Shown here piece by piece: positions 1 to 8,591 of a stretch of 64,000 nt of DNA. The notes beneath the pieces are model-generated. The model worked only from the letters and a program-made list of their open reading frames with translations. It ran no database searches and had not been told where the DNA came from. The position numbers were made by a program, and so were the translations under genes. The stretch's first letter is position 1. Every line of letters starts with the position of its first letter. Source of the DNA: Actinomycetes bacterium (GTDB taxonomy: Bacteria; Actinomycetota; Actinomycetes; S36-B12; GCA-2699445); NCBI GenBank assembly GCA_022599915.1, contig JAHZLH010000053.1, positions 1 through 64,000 on the forward strand. The letters are read 5' to 3'.

Positions 1-162
1 CACTCGCGGGGACACCACCGTGTGCAGATGATTCGGCGGTCGTAGGCCGGCGGCGACTTCGACTATCCCCTGAGACAACTGGGTCATCAACAGTACTGCG
101 TCCTCGAAGTCACGGCGGGCCCCGCTTGCTGGGGTACCGTCTCGAGTTCTTGTTTTCGCCAT
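1..162 (-). CDS. Rv3235-like protein, N-terminal part (runs off the window)
   Basis: Only the first 54 codons are present; the gene continues beyond base 1. The readable part contains a stretch resembling the Rv3235 family core: a helix ending QLSQGIVEVAAGLRP, then HLHTVVSPRV. The family is conserved in Actinobacteria near secA, and its function is not established. The start is uncertain. The ATG at 160-162 has no convincing ribosome site, whereas a strong GGGAGG site precedes an ATG at 198-200 in a different frame, which reads 37 codons and stops at 87-89. Either translation starts at 162 or a frameshift separates the true start from the conserved part. Confidence 0.5.
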   Translation of the reverse strand, partial: MAKTRTRDGTPASGARRDFEDAVLLMTQLSQGIVEVAAGLRPPNHLHTVVSPRV

Positions 163-264
163 TCCAACGACAACGGCTGTTCCACTGCACGTTTGGTCAT
201 ATTTTCCTCCCACATCTGATCCCAATCACGCACCGCATGGAGTGGCCGCGCCAGCCAAACTATG

Positions 265-290
265 CGATTTGATCCGATTTGATCCGATTT
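265..290. repeat. Short tandem repeat, 10-bp unit
   Basis: The unit GATCCGATTT occurs twice in tandem at 271-290 and is preceded by a partial copy (CGATTT at 265-270). It lies in the 224-bp divergent gap between the Rv3235-like gene and the next plus-strand gene, so it may touch a promoter. Nothing else was recognised between 201 and 424. Confidence 0.7.
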
Positions 291-424
291 ACCTTGATTC
301 GAGAGACTACATCTAGCCTCCGCGTTCCCGTCAAGCCCCAGATGCTGTGTTCCGGATCACCAGTGAGTGTGGGCGACGTCAGGCAGGCTCGGCGACGGCG
401 GATGCTGGAGGGGGGGAGGTAGCC

Positions 425-982
425 ATGACTGAGTTGCCACAGCTGTGGGAGTTGGCGGCCTATCGCCAGGCAGCTGAGATCGCCGAATCCGAGGAGCAGG
501 TACAGCTAGCGGCCGCGGTAGCCCAGGCGGGGGTGACGCTAGCCGATCGCGCCCGAGGTGCGACTGGGCACCCGGTCTCGGTTCGGGTCTTGGGCGGAAC
601 TGAGCTGTCCGGGACCGTCGAACTGGCCACCGACGAGTGTCTGGTGCTTGCCGATGGCGACGACCATCGTTTGATTCCAGCCCCGGCAGTGGTGTCACTG
701 GCCGTCGCACAGTTACCGAGTGCGCTCCCCGCTCGGGGGTTGGAGCGAACTGGGATTCGAGCCATCGTGCGGGCACGTCTGGGAGCGGCCGTGCGGGTGG
801 AACTAGATGGTGACCGCAGTATCGTCGGGGTTCTCGTGGCAGTGGGGCGAGATTACATTGCCGTTGAGTCATTATCGGCCCAGCGGGAGGGTGGAATCGA
901 ACTCATTCCCACCGATCAACTGCGTTGGTTGGGATGGCGCGAAACTGCGCCGCCTGCGGCACCGGATCAATCAATGAATTGA
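425..982 (+). CDS. Conserved actinobacterial hypothetical protein with Sm-like segments
   Basis: A 185-residue cytoplasmic protein. The ATG at 425 was chosen because it follows a purine-rich GGAGGGGGGGAGG ribosome site; an upstream in-frame extension has none. The first 50 residues are helical and charged. Residues 55-175 contain two similar beta-rich segments, VSVRVLGGTELSGTV and VRVELDGDRSIVGVL, each reminiscent of an LSm/Hfq-type strand pair, suggesting a duplicated small barrel. This arrangement is typical of uncharacterised actinobacterial proteins found near ssd. No catalytic motif is visible and the function is unknown. The small-barrel reading is inference. Confidence 0.75.
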   Translation: MTELPQLWELAAYRQAAEIAESEEQVQLAAAVAQAGVTLADRARGATGHPVSVRVLGGTELSGTVELATDECLVLADGDDHRLIPAPAVVSLAVAQLPSALPARGLERTGIRAIVRARLGAAVRVELDGDRSIVGVLVAVGRDYIAVESLSAQREGGIELIPTDQLRWLGWRETAPPAAPDQSMN

Positions 983-1021
983 TCGTCCCGCGAGTGCATT
1001 ATGGGCGAGGCCGACAGGCAA

Positions 1022-1240
1022 CTACTGCGACTTGCGCGCCTCTTCAGCGATGCTTTCTTGGGTTTGGGCATACATCCGCTGGATGTAGTCCTCGAGGTCA
1101 GTTTCACCAACCCGCCATTGACCACGGCCTCCTACCTTGATGGCTCGCAGTTCACCGCTGCGGACTAGGGCATAGGCCTGGTCCGCTGAGATGTTGAGCA
1201 CATCCGCAACATCCGCCAGCGTCAGAAATCGATCGACCAC
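1022..1240 (-). CDS. Excisionase/MerR-type helix-turn-helix protein
   Basis: A 72-residue protein made almost entirely of one winged-helix DNA-binding domain of the excisionase type. The segment LTLADVADVLNIS forms the first helix-turn-helix, SADQAYALVRSGELRAIKV the recognition region, and GGRGQWRVGETDLEDYI the wing and final helix. Such small HTH proteins are common in Actinobacteria next to ssd, and BldC is a well-known relative in fold. It starts at a GTG and is divergent from the ssd-like gene with 65 bp between starts, so it may regulate that promoter (inference). Confidence 0.85.
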   Translation of the reverse strand: MVDRFLTLADVADVLNISADQAYALVRSGELRAIKVGGRGQWRVGETDLEDYIQRMYAQTQESIAEEARKSQ

Positions 1241-1305
1241 GTTCTAATGCTGACAGGTGAATCTGTTTGGTGGTGGATTCTGAGGCGGTTTGGAGGAGAT
1301 CGCTC

Positions 1306-2433
1306 ATGCGACCAGTTCCAGTAGTAGTCGCGGTAGCGGGGGAGCCCGAGTGGCTGCTAGCGCTGCGTAAGTCCGATTCTGGCTTCCTGATCTTGCACGA
1401 AGTTGCCGATCCGGTAGACCTAGCCGCCCAAGTTGAAACGCTTCGTCCGCGGGCAGTGTTACTCGATACCTCGTTTCGCGGTGGCTCACCGTCGCTGATC
1501 GCCCGGCTAGCGGCCGCCGGCGGCCGGTGTGTCGCAGTCGGTGCTGACTCAGCGGCCAATGCGCTGATCGCCCGAGAGTGGGGCCTATTGCTCAGTAGTG
1601 GTGAAACGCCTGAGTTGCGGCAGTTACTCCAGGCTTCAACCTCCGCCCGCCACGGCTCGGGTGAGGTGATTGCCGTGTGTGGCCCGACCGGCTCGCCCGG
1701 GGTCTCCACGATTGCCGCCAACCTCGCCGCCGAGCTGCCCGAACTCACAAGCTTGATAGACGCCGATCCCAGAGCCGCATCGCAATCTTTCCTACTGGGA
1801 GCGCAAGACGAGCCAGCGGGGCTGCTAGCGGCTCTCGCACAAGCTCAGGTAGGCACCATCGATGAAGCAGGGTGGTCAGCCAGTCAGGTATCGATAGCCA
1901 GGGATCTGCAACTGGCCACCGGGGCAACGGATCCGTCGGCATTATCGGCAGTCGCAGGCGGGTTGCCAGTAGTTGTAGACGTTAGTCGTCACACCGCGAG
2001 ACATACCGTGGTGGACTGCGGCAGCGGCGATCTGCCGGACTGGCTCAGCGGAACGGTGGCGACGGCTGATGCGGTCGTTGTGGTTGCGCTGCCCACTGCG
2101 CTGGGAGTGCAGCGGCTGACCCGTTGGTGGTCTCGGCATGACTCGGTGTTGGGCGGTCGGGTCCTCCTAGGGTGGAATCGGCTAGGCGGACTAGGCAGTG
2201 CTGCCTTAGGGGAAGACCCAACGCAGCGACTGCGCCAGGCCGCGACACTGACCGCTGGCGATGTCGCAACGACGTACGTGGCTGAAGACGATGACGCGGC
2301 GGTAGCGATGAATCGGGAGCGCGGGCCACTTCGACAGGTGGCGCCCCGTTCGCAACTGCGCCGCGAGATTCGGGAACTCTCGATAGAACTCCAGCGACCA
2401 ACTAGGCCCGACAAGCGTGTCAAGGCGAGTTGA
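1306..2433 (+). CDS. ssd: Septum site-determining protein Ssd / CpaE-like
   Basis: A 375-residue protein of the Ssd (Rv3660c-like) family, related to MinD/ParA and the CpaE pilus-localisation proteins. Residues 1-110 form a receiver-like domain (VVVAVAGEPEW, LRPRAVLLDTSF). From about residue 115 a ParA-like domain begins with VIAVCGPTGSPGVST, followed by SLIDADPRA and VVDCGSGDLPDWL. The P-loop is degenerate: valine stands where the Walker lysine belongs, so ATP hydrolysis is doubtful, in line with the divergent loops of this family. The ATG at 1306 follows GGAGGAGAT at a good distance. In other Actinobacteria ssd often precedes tad pilus genes, but none follows here. Confidence 0.85.
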   Translation: MRPVPVVVAVAGEPEWLLALRKSDSGFLILHEVADPVDLAAQVETLRPRAVLLDTSFRGGSPSLIARLAAAGGRCVAVGADSAANALIAREWGLLLSSGETPELRQLLQASTSARHGSGEVIAVCGPTGSPGVSTIAANLAAELPELTSLIDADPRAASQSFLLGAQDEPAGLLAALAQAQVGTIDEAGWSASQVSIARDLQLATGATDPSALSAVAGGLPVVVDVSRHTARHTVVDCGSGDLPDWLSGTVATADAVVVVALPTALGVQRLTRWWSRHDSVLGGRVLLGWNRLGGLGSAALGEDPTQRLRQAATLTAGDVATTYVAEDDDAAVAMNRERGPLRQVAPRSQLRREIRELSIELQRPTRPDKRVKAS

Positions 2434-2556
2434 CCACAAGCCCGCGCGTCGGGTCGGCGGACCATCTAAGGCGGTGAGTCTGACGAAAGGCGGCAACGCT
2501 GGTATCGGCAGGTTCAGCCTGAGTTCGTCACTGACTCAGTGTCAGAAAAGCCGAAA

Positions 2557-2591
2557 CCGGAGCCCCCATTCTACGGGCAGGAGGGCTCCGG
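2557..2591 (+). terminator. Stem-loop downstream of ssd, probable terminator
   Basis: CCGGAGCCC (2557-2565) pairs perfectly with GGGCTCCGG (2583-2591) around a 17-base loop. It is followed at 2601-2616 by a tight second hairpin, AGCGGG-AACT-CCCGCT. There is no T run, as is common for actinobacterial terminators. A small structured RNA is an alternative. Confidence 0.45.
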
Positions 2592-2946
2592 CCTCAGTGC
2601 AGCGGGAACTCCCGCTACGGGAATCGTTCGCTAGCGCAAGACTGCAGCGTGGCCTCGATTGCCTTCTCTGGCTACCTGATCATCCTGCGATCCCGGTATC
2701 TGTTGAGAGTCACCATTTCTTCCGGGACATGTTCACAGGACCGTCGGCTTAGTGATCAGTCGGCCCAAGGCAGGAGCCATATCGTGCTCTGCGGGCGTTG
2801 CACTATGAACTTGTCGTCCTCTCGATCGGGCCTGGAGATGGGTGTCGGGGCTGCGATCGATGAGGTCAACTCAACGGTGCTCGGATAGGCCCTCGGAAGC
2901 AATGCGGAAGACCAGGAAACGAGTGGATTCACCCGTTATGCCGATC

Positions 2947-2964
2947 CGGAATCCGCAGATTCCG
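2947..2964. promoter_or_regulatory. Perfect inverted repeat, candidate operator
   Basis: CGGAATC-CGCA-GATTCCG is a 7-bp-arm inverted repeat 76 bp upstream of the WS/DGAT start. Its position suits a repressor site. The regulator is unknown. Confidence 0.35.
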
Positions 2965-3039
2965 CCAGAATCGATGCCCACGTGAGGAGTTACCGGTGGG
3001 CGTGACAGCATTAGGGGTCGAAAAGACAGGAGGATCGCT

Positions 3040-4458
3040 GTGGCAGATCGGCTGAGTCCACTTGATGCGTCGTTCCTATATCTGGAGGAGTCGACGACGC
3101 CGATGCATGTCGGCAGCGTCGCCGTCTTCGAGGCGCCCGACGGCGGCTTCGATCATGACCGGTTGGTGCAGTTGATTAGGACGCGCATTGCGTTCGTGCC
3201 GCGCTATCGACAACGCGTGCGTTCCGTGCCAGGTCGTATCGCCAATCCAGTATGGGTTGATGACGAACATTTCGATGTGACCTATCACGTGCGGCGCTCG
3301 GCGCTGCCTCGGCCGGGTACCGAAGCGCAGTTGCGGGAACTCGTTGCCCGCATCATGTCTCGGCCGTTGGACATGAAACGGCCGCTGTGGGAGATGTACC
3401 TGATCGAGGGTCTGGAGGACGGCAGATTCGCAATCCTGACCAAGAGCCACCACGCCATGGTGGACGGGATGGCTGCGGTCGATATCGGACAGGTGATCTT
3501 GGATGTGACGCCAGAGCCGCGGCCGATGGGGACCGATGTGTGGCGGCCTGCCCGGGAGCCCACGTCCTTTGAACTGTTGGCTGGCGGGGTAGCCGATGCG
3601 ATCCGTTCCCCCGCTGGACTGGTGGAGACGATGCGTTCTGGTCTGGGAGATGTCCGCGAGAGCGCGGTGGGTCTAGGGCGCAACGTGGCTGGTGTGCTGA
3701 GTGCAGCCGCCACGGTGGTCCGACCACCTGACGGCAGTCCGCTCAACGTTGAGATTGGTGAACAGCGTCGGTACGGCACCGCTGACACCGACCTCGACGA
3801 CTACAAACGGATTCGCAAGGCACATGGGGGCACCATCAACGATGTAGTGCTAGCGGTTATCGCGGGAGCATTACGTGAATGGTTGATGACTCGCGGCGAG
3901 AATTTGACGCAGCGCAGCACCTTGCGGGCCTTGGTGCCGGTCAGTGTGCGGCCGGAGACCCCTACGGCCGAGGGCAACCACATTGCAGCATTTTTGTGCG
4001 ATTTGCCGGTCGGTGAGCCAGATCCGATTGTGCGGTTGCAGCGAGTCGCTTTCGAGATGGGTCAGCTCAAATCCAGCGGCCAGGCCATGGGCGCGCAAGC
4101 ATTAGTGGGTTTGACCGGATTCGCTCCGCCGACATTGCACGCCGCCGGGGCGCGAGCGGCGAGTTCGCTGACCCGCCGGGTATGGAATCTGGTGGTTACC
4201 AACGTTCCTGGGCCGCAATTCGCCCTGTATGCAGGCGGTTCGAAGATGATAGCGGCCTACCCGGTCGTCCCACTGGCGAAGAATCAGGCGGTAAGCGTGG
4301 GACTGACTTCTTACGATGGCGGTGTCTACTACGGGTTGAACGCGGATCGAGACGCGATGCCTGACGTCGATGTTCTGGCGGACTGCATTGTCGCAGCTTT
4401 GTCCGAATTGCTGGATACCACCACGCCCAGCGGGCGGAGGCGTACCGTAAAAGCATGA
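3040..4458 (+). CDS. Wax ester synthase / diacylglycerol acyltransferase (WS/DGAT)
   Basis: A 472-residue acyl-CoA:alcohol/diacylglycerol O-acyltransferase that makes wax esters or triacylglycerol storage lipid at the cytoplasmic membrane. Near the N-terminus is the family signature PLDASFLYLE...TPMHVG. The catalytic HHxxxDG motif is intact as HHAMVDG at about residues 137-143. Further family landmarks are NDVVLAVIAGALR and TNVPGPQFALYAGG in the C-terminal half. Full length for the family. The GTG start follows AGGAGG by eight bases. The downstream patatin-like lipase, 67 bp away, suggests a pair for storage-lipid synthesis and turnover (inference). Wax ester versus TAG preference cannot be read from the sequence. 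Confidence 0.95.
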   Translation: MADRLSPLDASFLYLEESTTPMHVGSVAVFEAPDGGFDHDRLVQLIRTRIAFVPRYRQRVRSVPGRIANPVWVDDEHFDVTYHVRRSALPRPGTEAQLRELVARIMSRPLDMKRPLWEMYLIEGLEDGRFAILTKSHHAMVDGMAAVDIGQVILDVTPEPRPMGTDVWRPAREPTSFELLAGGVADAIRSPAGLVETMRSGLGDVRESAVGLGRNVAGVLSAAATVVRPPDGSPLNVEIGEQRRYGTADTDLDDYKRIRKAHGGTINDVVLAVIAGALREWLMTRGENLTQRSTLRALVPVSVRPETPTAEGNHIAAFLCDLPVGEPDPIVRLQRVAFEMGQLKSSGQAMGAQALVGLTGFAPPTLHAAGARAASSLTRRVWNLVVTNVPGPQFALYAGGSKMIAAYPVVPLAKNQAVSVGLTSYDGGVYYGLNADRDAMPDVDVLADCIVAALSELLDTTTPSGRRRTVKA

Positions 4459-4513
4459 GCTAGCGCAGTGCGCTTCGTGTCCTATTGTCACGCACTGGGG
4501 TGGAACATGAGCG

Positions 4514-4519
4514 TAAGGT
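4514..4519 (+). promoter_or_regulatory. Probable -10 box of a leaderless promoter (patatin gene)
   Basis: TAAGGT lies exactly six bases before the ATG at 4526, placing the transcript start at or next to the start codon. Confidence 0.45.
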
Positions 4520-4525
4520 GAAGTC

Positions 4526-5521
4526 ATGGCGAATTACCGCCCGCGACGTCGCGGCCTCGTCCTAGGAGGCGGCGGAGTCCTCGGCGCCGCGTGGATGGTC
4601 GGTGCGCTCAACGCGCTACGTGATGTTCATGGCTTTGATCCGCGCGATAGCGACATCCTGGTGGGCACTTCGGCTGGCTCGGTTCTCGCTGCCCTCTTGG
4701 GTGCTGGGGTCTCGGTTGAGCAAATGCTGGACCATCAGCGTGGCCATCCGATTACCGAAGGACCGCTCACCGGTTATTCCTTTGACTATGAAAAAGCCAC
4801 CGGCGGCAGTCGCCCGGGCCGACCGAAACTCCTGGGACCCGGCTCCGCCAAAATGATCGGTGCAAGTCTGCGGCGGGTTCGGACAATGCCTCCGACCGCA
4901 GTGCTCAGTGGCTTTGTGCCGCTCGGGACGGGCTCACTTGCCAGAGTTGGACATTTGATCGAAGCGGTCACGCCCATGGATGAATGGTCACCGCACCCTA
5001 ATGTCTGGACGGTGGCTATGGACTACTCCGATGGCCGGCGGGTGGCGTTTGGTCAGCCGGGCGCACCGGTGGCTCCACTATCGGATGCCGTCATGGCCTC
5101 GTGCGCCATCCCCGGATGGTTCAGCCCGGTCCGCATTGGGCAGCGGGAGTATGTGGACGGTGGCACCTGGTCAGCGACCAACCTGGATCTGCTCGTCGGG
5201 CAGGGTCTCGATGAAGTGTTCGTCTTAGCGCCGATGGTCTCCTTCCACCTTGATCGACCGCAGCAGTTGCTGACGCGGTTGGAGCGTCGCTGGCGACTTC
5301 AGGTCACCAAGCGAACTCTGCGTGAGGCCGAAAAAGTCCGCTCTGGTGGATGCAATGTGACCTTGATTGGTCCGGGTCCGGAAGATTTAGAAGCCATGGG
5401 TGGCAACGTGATGGACCTTCCCCGGCGGATTCAGGTCCTAGAGACCTCGCTAAAGACGAGTGTGCAGTCGCTGCGAGATCCGGAGAACGTCGGTCCAGAT
5501 CACCTTTCTGAGGTTGGCTAG
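4526..5521 (+). CDS. Patatin-like phospholipase
   Basis: A 331-residue serine lipid hydrolase of the patatin family. The oxyanion-hole loop GGGGVLGAAW lies at about residues 13-22, the nucleophile elbow GTSAGS at 47-52 with Ser49 as nucleophile, and the dyad aspartate in VDGGTW near residue 211. All three elements are intact, so activity on phospholipid or neutral lipid is expected. The C-terminal third resembles other actinobacterial members. No signal peptide is visible, so it is probably cytoplasmic or peripheral on membrane or lipid droplets. It follows the WS/DGAT gene on the same strand. Confidence 0.93.
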   Translation: MANYRPRRRGLVLGGGGVLGAAWMVGALNALRDVHGFDPRDSDILVGTSAGSVLAALLGAGVSVEQMLDHQRGHPITEGPLTGYSFDYEKATGGSRPGRPKLLGPGSAKMIGASLRRVRTMPPTAVLSGFVPLGTGSLARVGHLIEAVTPMDEWSPHPNVWTVAMDYSDGRRVAFGQPGAPVAPLSDAVMASCAIPGWFSPVRIGQREYVDGGTWSATNLDLLVGQGLDEVFVLAPMVSFHLDRPQQLLTRLERRWRLQVTKRTLREAEKVRSGGCNVTLIGPGPEDLEAMGGNVMDLPRRIQVLETSLKTSVQSLRDPENVGPDHLSEVG

Positions 5522-5697
5522 CCCACCCACTCGCATGTCCCTGGGTGTCATCTGTCGGGTGCGTTATCACCAGTTCACAGCCGCGACTCGCCGAGCCCAC
5601 AGGATTTCTGATGGCGATCTGCGATACGCATGCCGACACCGTGCGTTCCAACCCGTGTCGATGCAAGGATGAACGAAAAGCGAGTACGGAGGAACAG

Positions 5698-7326
5698 GTG
5701 GACGCTGTCAGCAACACCCCGCGACCGGTCAATGAGCCGATTCGCAACTACGAACCGGGTAGCCCGCACCGAGAATCTCTCCAGCAGCGGCTAAGCGAGT
5801 TGGATGGGGAAGCTGCGCGCGACTTCCCCCAGTACATCGCCGGGGAATGGCGAGCGGCCAAAGGCGAGGAGTTTGAGGTCGTACAGCCGCACCGGCATGC
5901 TGGCGTGCTCGGTGTCGGTCGGGAAACTATGCACTCCGACGCAGAGGCCGCAGTTGCGGCGGCAACTGCTGCTGCTCCCGACTGGCGAGACATGGATTTC
6001 GATGACCGAGCCGGAATCTTATTGAAAGCCGCCGACCTGCTTTCCGGGCCGTGGCGCGACACCCTCAACGCAGCAACCATGCTGGGTCAGTCCAAGACCG
6101 CGATTCAGGCCGAGATTGACTCAGCCTGCGAGCTGATTGACTTTTGGCGCTTCAACGTCGCATTCGCTCGCGACATTCTGGCTGAGCAGCCGATCTCCTC
6201 CCGGGGGGTGTGGAACCGTACCGATCATCGCCCCTTGGAAGGGTTTGTCTACGCAGTTACGCCGTTCAATTTCACCGCGATCGCCGGCAATCTTCCTACG
6301 GCCCCAGCGCTGATGGGCAATACCGTTATTTGGAAACCGGCGCCTACTCAACAGTTCGCGGCTTCGCTGTTAATGGAGTTACTACATGAGGCTGGGCTGC
6401 CGCCTGGCGTCATCAACATGGTCACGGGCTTCGGCCCGCCCACGTCCGAGGTGTTACTGGATCACTCAGATCTCGCCGGGATCCACTTCACGGGGTCAAC
6501 CCCGGTATTCCAAATGCTGTGGCGAAGCGTAGGGAACAACATTGACCGCTACCGTAGTTACCCGCGCATCGTGGGTGAAACCGGTGGCAAGGACTTCATC
6601 ATGGTGCATCCCAGTGCGGATCCTGCGGTAGTAGCTACCGCCATGATTCGCGGTGCCTTCGAGTATCAGGGCCAGAAGTGCTCGGCAGCCTCGCGGGCCT
6701 ACATCCCGCGCAGTATCTGGAATCAGATTCGCGATGAGGTTGTTGGGACAACTGATTCATTGCCCATGGGGAACGTGATGGATTTCAGCAACTTCATGTC
6801 CGCGGTGATCGACAGACGTGCCTTCGACAAACTGGCTGCGGTGCAGCAACGAGCAGCGGCGGATGACAGCGCTACCGTGCTCGCAGGCGGCACAGCCGAC
6901 GACAGCGAGGGTTTCTTTGTTCGGCCAACCGTCGTGGAGTGCGCCGACCCAACCGCGGAATACTTCACCACCGAGTACTTCGGTCCGTTCCTCGGGGTCC
7001 ATGTCTTTGATGATGCTGACTATGACCAAGTCGTGAATCAGATGGAGAGTATTGCTCCCTACGCGCTTACCGGGTCAATAATTGCCCAGGATCGCGCCGC
7101 GGTTGCCGACGCGATGCACCGGCTTCGGTTCGCAGCCGGTAACTTTTACATCAATGACAAGCCGACTGGAGCCGTGGTGGGGCAGCAGCCGTTCGGCGGC
7201 GCCCGCGCCTCGGGAACGAATGACAAGGCAGGTGCTGCCCAGAACCTACTGCGGTGGAGCAGCACTCGCTCGATCAAGGAGACGTTCGATCCGCCGACGG
7301 ATCACCATTATCCCCATATGGACTAG
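5698..7326 (+). CDS. pruA: 1-pyrroline-5-carboxylate dehydrogenase (L-glutamate gamma-semialdehyde dehydrogenase)
   Basis: A 542-residue NAD-dependent aldehyde dehydrogenase that oxidises glutamate semialdehyde (P5C) to glutamate, the second step of proline breakdown. The GTG at 5698 follows GGAGGAACAG, and the protein then begins DAVSNTPRPVNEP as in actinobacterial PruA, so upstream in-frame residues are excluded. The general-base glutamate lies in VGETGGKDF and the catalytic cysteine in QGQKCSAASR at about residue 328. The PruA-type ending FGGARASGTNDKAG...STRSIKE is present. No proline dehydrogenase is adjacent. The NAD-GDH gene 3 kb downstream would take the glutamate on to 2-oxoglutarate. 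Confidence 0.95.
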   Translation: MDAVSNTPRPVNEPIRNYEPGSPHRESLQQRLSELDGEAARDFPQYIAGEWRAAKGEEFEVVQPHRHAGVLGVGRETMHSDAEAAVAAATAAAPDWRDMDFDDRAGILLKAADLLSGPWRDTLNAATMLGQSKTAIQAEIDSACELIDFWRFNVAFARDILAEQPISSRGVWNRTDHRPLEGFVYAVTPFNFTAIAGNLPTAPALMGNTVIWKPAPTQQFAASLLMELLHEAGLPPGVINMVTGFGPPTSEVLLDHSDLAGIHFTGSTPVFQMLWRSVGNNIDRYRSYPRIVGETGGKDFIMVHPSADPAVVATAMIRGAFEYQGQKCSAASRAYIPRSIWNQIRDEVVGTTDSLPMGNVMDFSNFMSAVIDRRAFDKLAAVQQRAAADDSATVLAGGTADDSEGFFVRPTVVECADPTAEYFTTEYFGPFLGVHVFDDADYDQVVNQMESIAPYALTGSIIAQDRAAVADAMHRLRFAAGNFYINDKPTGAVVGQQPFGGARASGTNDKAGAAQNLLRWSSTRSIKETFDPPTDHHYPHMD

Positions 7327-7376
7327 TCGAGCTAGCCAGTCAAGGCCCGGTGTTCCAGCCCACCTTGGAAGTCGCC

Positions 7377-8591
7377 ATGGCGGCTAGTCAACGCTGGGAC
7401 TGGCGAGATGCGGTGTGGTTGCTGCTCTCGTGGCTGGCCACCCGGGGACTGTTGATCTTCCTAGGGGTTGTTGCGGTGTCGTGGTATCCCGGCGGCACCA
7501 TCGTGCAAGCAGATTTGGATGTCTACGCCGAATGGCTGCCCGTCATCGAGTCGGGTGCGCTGCCCACCGACGACATGTGGCAGTACCCACCTGCGGCAGC
7601 CTTTTTCTTTTCGATCGGACTGTGGGGATCGAATCCCCAGCTTGCCCTGCTGGTGGGAATCCTGTTGACGGATGCGCTGTTGACGGCGGTGCTCTACCGG
7701 CACAGTCGACTGTCCGGATGGTTTTGGGTTGCAGCGGGCGTTCTGATTGGCCCGGTGTTGGTGTTCCGGTTCGACGTTGTGCCTGCGCTTTTTGCTGCGC
7801 TGGCAGTCCTCGCAGCGGGTCGACCGGTTCGTGTCGGCGTATGGGCGGCGCTGGGTGCCGCTGCCAAAGTGTGGCCGGTCCTGCTGCTGGCGATACTGCC
7901 GCGACGAGAATTGCTGCGCGGTGCTGTTGCCTTCGCAGTCACGTCCTTGGCAGTCCTTGCGGGATGCTCGGTGGTGTTTGTTGATCTGGGCGGCTTCTTG
8001 ACCGGACAACGGGATCGCGGTCTACAGGTGGAATCGGTAGCTGCACTACCGTTCATGGTCGCCAACGCTGCCGGTTTAGAAGTCGAGATCAGCTATCGCT
8101 ATGGCGCAATGGAAGTGGCTAGTGCCGGCACTGGCCTTGCGGCTGCTGCGCTCACCGTAGGTCTGCTGACGGTGCTGGCGTGGCTGGGGTGGTGCTGGTG
8201 GCGTGGTGTTTTGGCCACGCACCCGCCAGCGGATGTCGCCTTCACTTTTGTGCTGGCAAGTGTGATTTTTTCTCGAGTGTTTTCGCCGCAGTACTCGGTG
8301 TGGCTGTTGGCGTTGGGCTCGATCTGTCTCGCCGTGACTCGCTCGCGAATGCTACTTCCGGTTGTACTGGTCGCGGCCGCCGCTGTCCCAGCCCAGGTGG
8401 TCTATCCCATCGGATATGGCGAGTTCCTAAGCGGTAACTGGTTCTTTGTTGCGGCACAGTTGCTTCGGGTTGGACTGGTGGTTGCTGCCGGAGTGATAGC
8501 AGTGGTGCGGATATCACGTCCGGCGGAACACCGGACTGGCGAGCCGGCTGAAACCAACTCCCGACCCTCCGCTGTGGTCAATGGTCGCTGA
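7377..8591 (+). CDS. GT87-family membrane glycosyltransferase (DUF2029)
   Basis: A 404-residue polytopic membrane protein with about ten hydrophobic segments. It belongs to the GT87 group, polyprenyl-phosphate-mannose-dependent mannosyltransferases such as PimE. Family landmarks are the first-loop acidic residues (QADLDVYAEW), WQYPPAAAFFF, RFDVVPAL, AAKVWPVLLL, RDRGLQVESV and FSPQYSVWLLAL. These enzymes add mannose or arabinose to lipid-linked glycans on the outer face of the membrane. The ATG at 7377 was chosen after a GGAAG motif; a GTG at 7350 is possible. The 3' end overlaps the convergent DUF2505 gene by 14 bp. Substrate unknown. Confidence 0.85.
   Translation: MAASQRWDWRDAVWLLLSWLATRGLLIFLGVVAVSWYPGGTIVQADLDVYAEWLPVIESGALPTDDMWQYPPAAAFFFSIGLWGSNPQLALLVGILLTDALLTAVLYRHSRLSGWFWVAAGVLIGPVLVFRFDVVPALFAALAVLAAGRPVRVGVWAALGAAAKVWPVLLLAILPRRELLRGAVAFAVTSLAVLAGCSVVFVDLGGFLTGQRDRGLQVESVAALPFMVANAAGLEVEISYRYGAMEVASAGTGLAAAALTVGLLTVLAWLGWCWWRGVLATHPPADVAFTFVLASVIFSRVFSPQYSVWLLALGSICLAVTRSRMLLPVVLVAAAAVPAQVVYPIGYGEFLSGNWFFVAAQLLRVGLVVAAGVIAVVRISRPAEHRTGEPAETNSRPSAVVNGR

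Larger units (their letters stand above)
2434..3039. other. 606-bp gap with hairpins and a palindrome
   Basis: No gene with plausible codon use or a ribosome site was found. The gap contains two successive hairpins (2557-2591 and 2601-2616) and a perfect inverted repeat at 2947-2964. Short open frames exist but resemble no protein. Confidence 0.6.

Noticed and set aside
2417-2888. Open frames in the gap after ssd
   Set aside because: They lack ribosome sites and family resemblance, and hairpins overlap them.
5545-5697. N-terminal extension of PruA by 51 codons
   Set aside because: The GTG at 5698 has a GGAGG site and begins at the usual PruA N-terminus.
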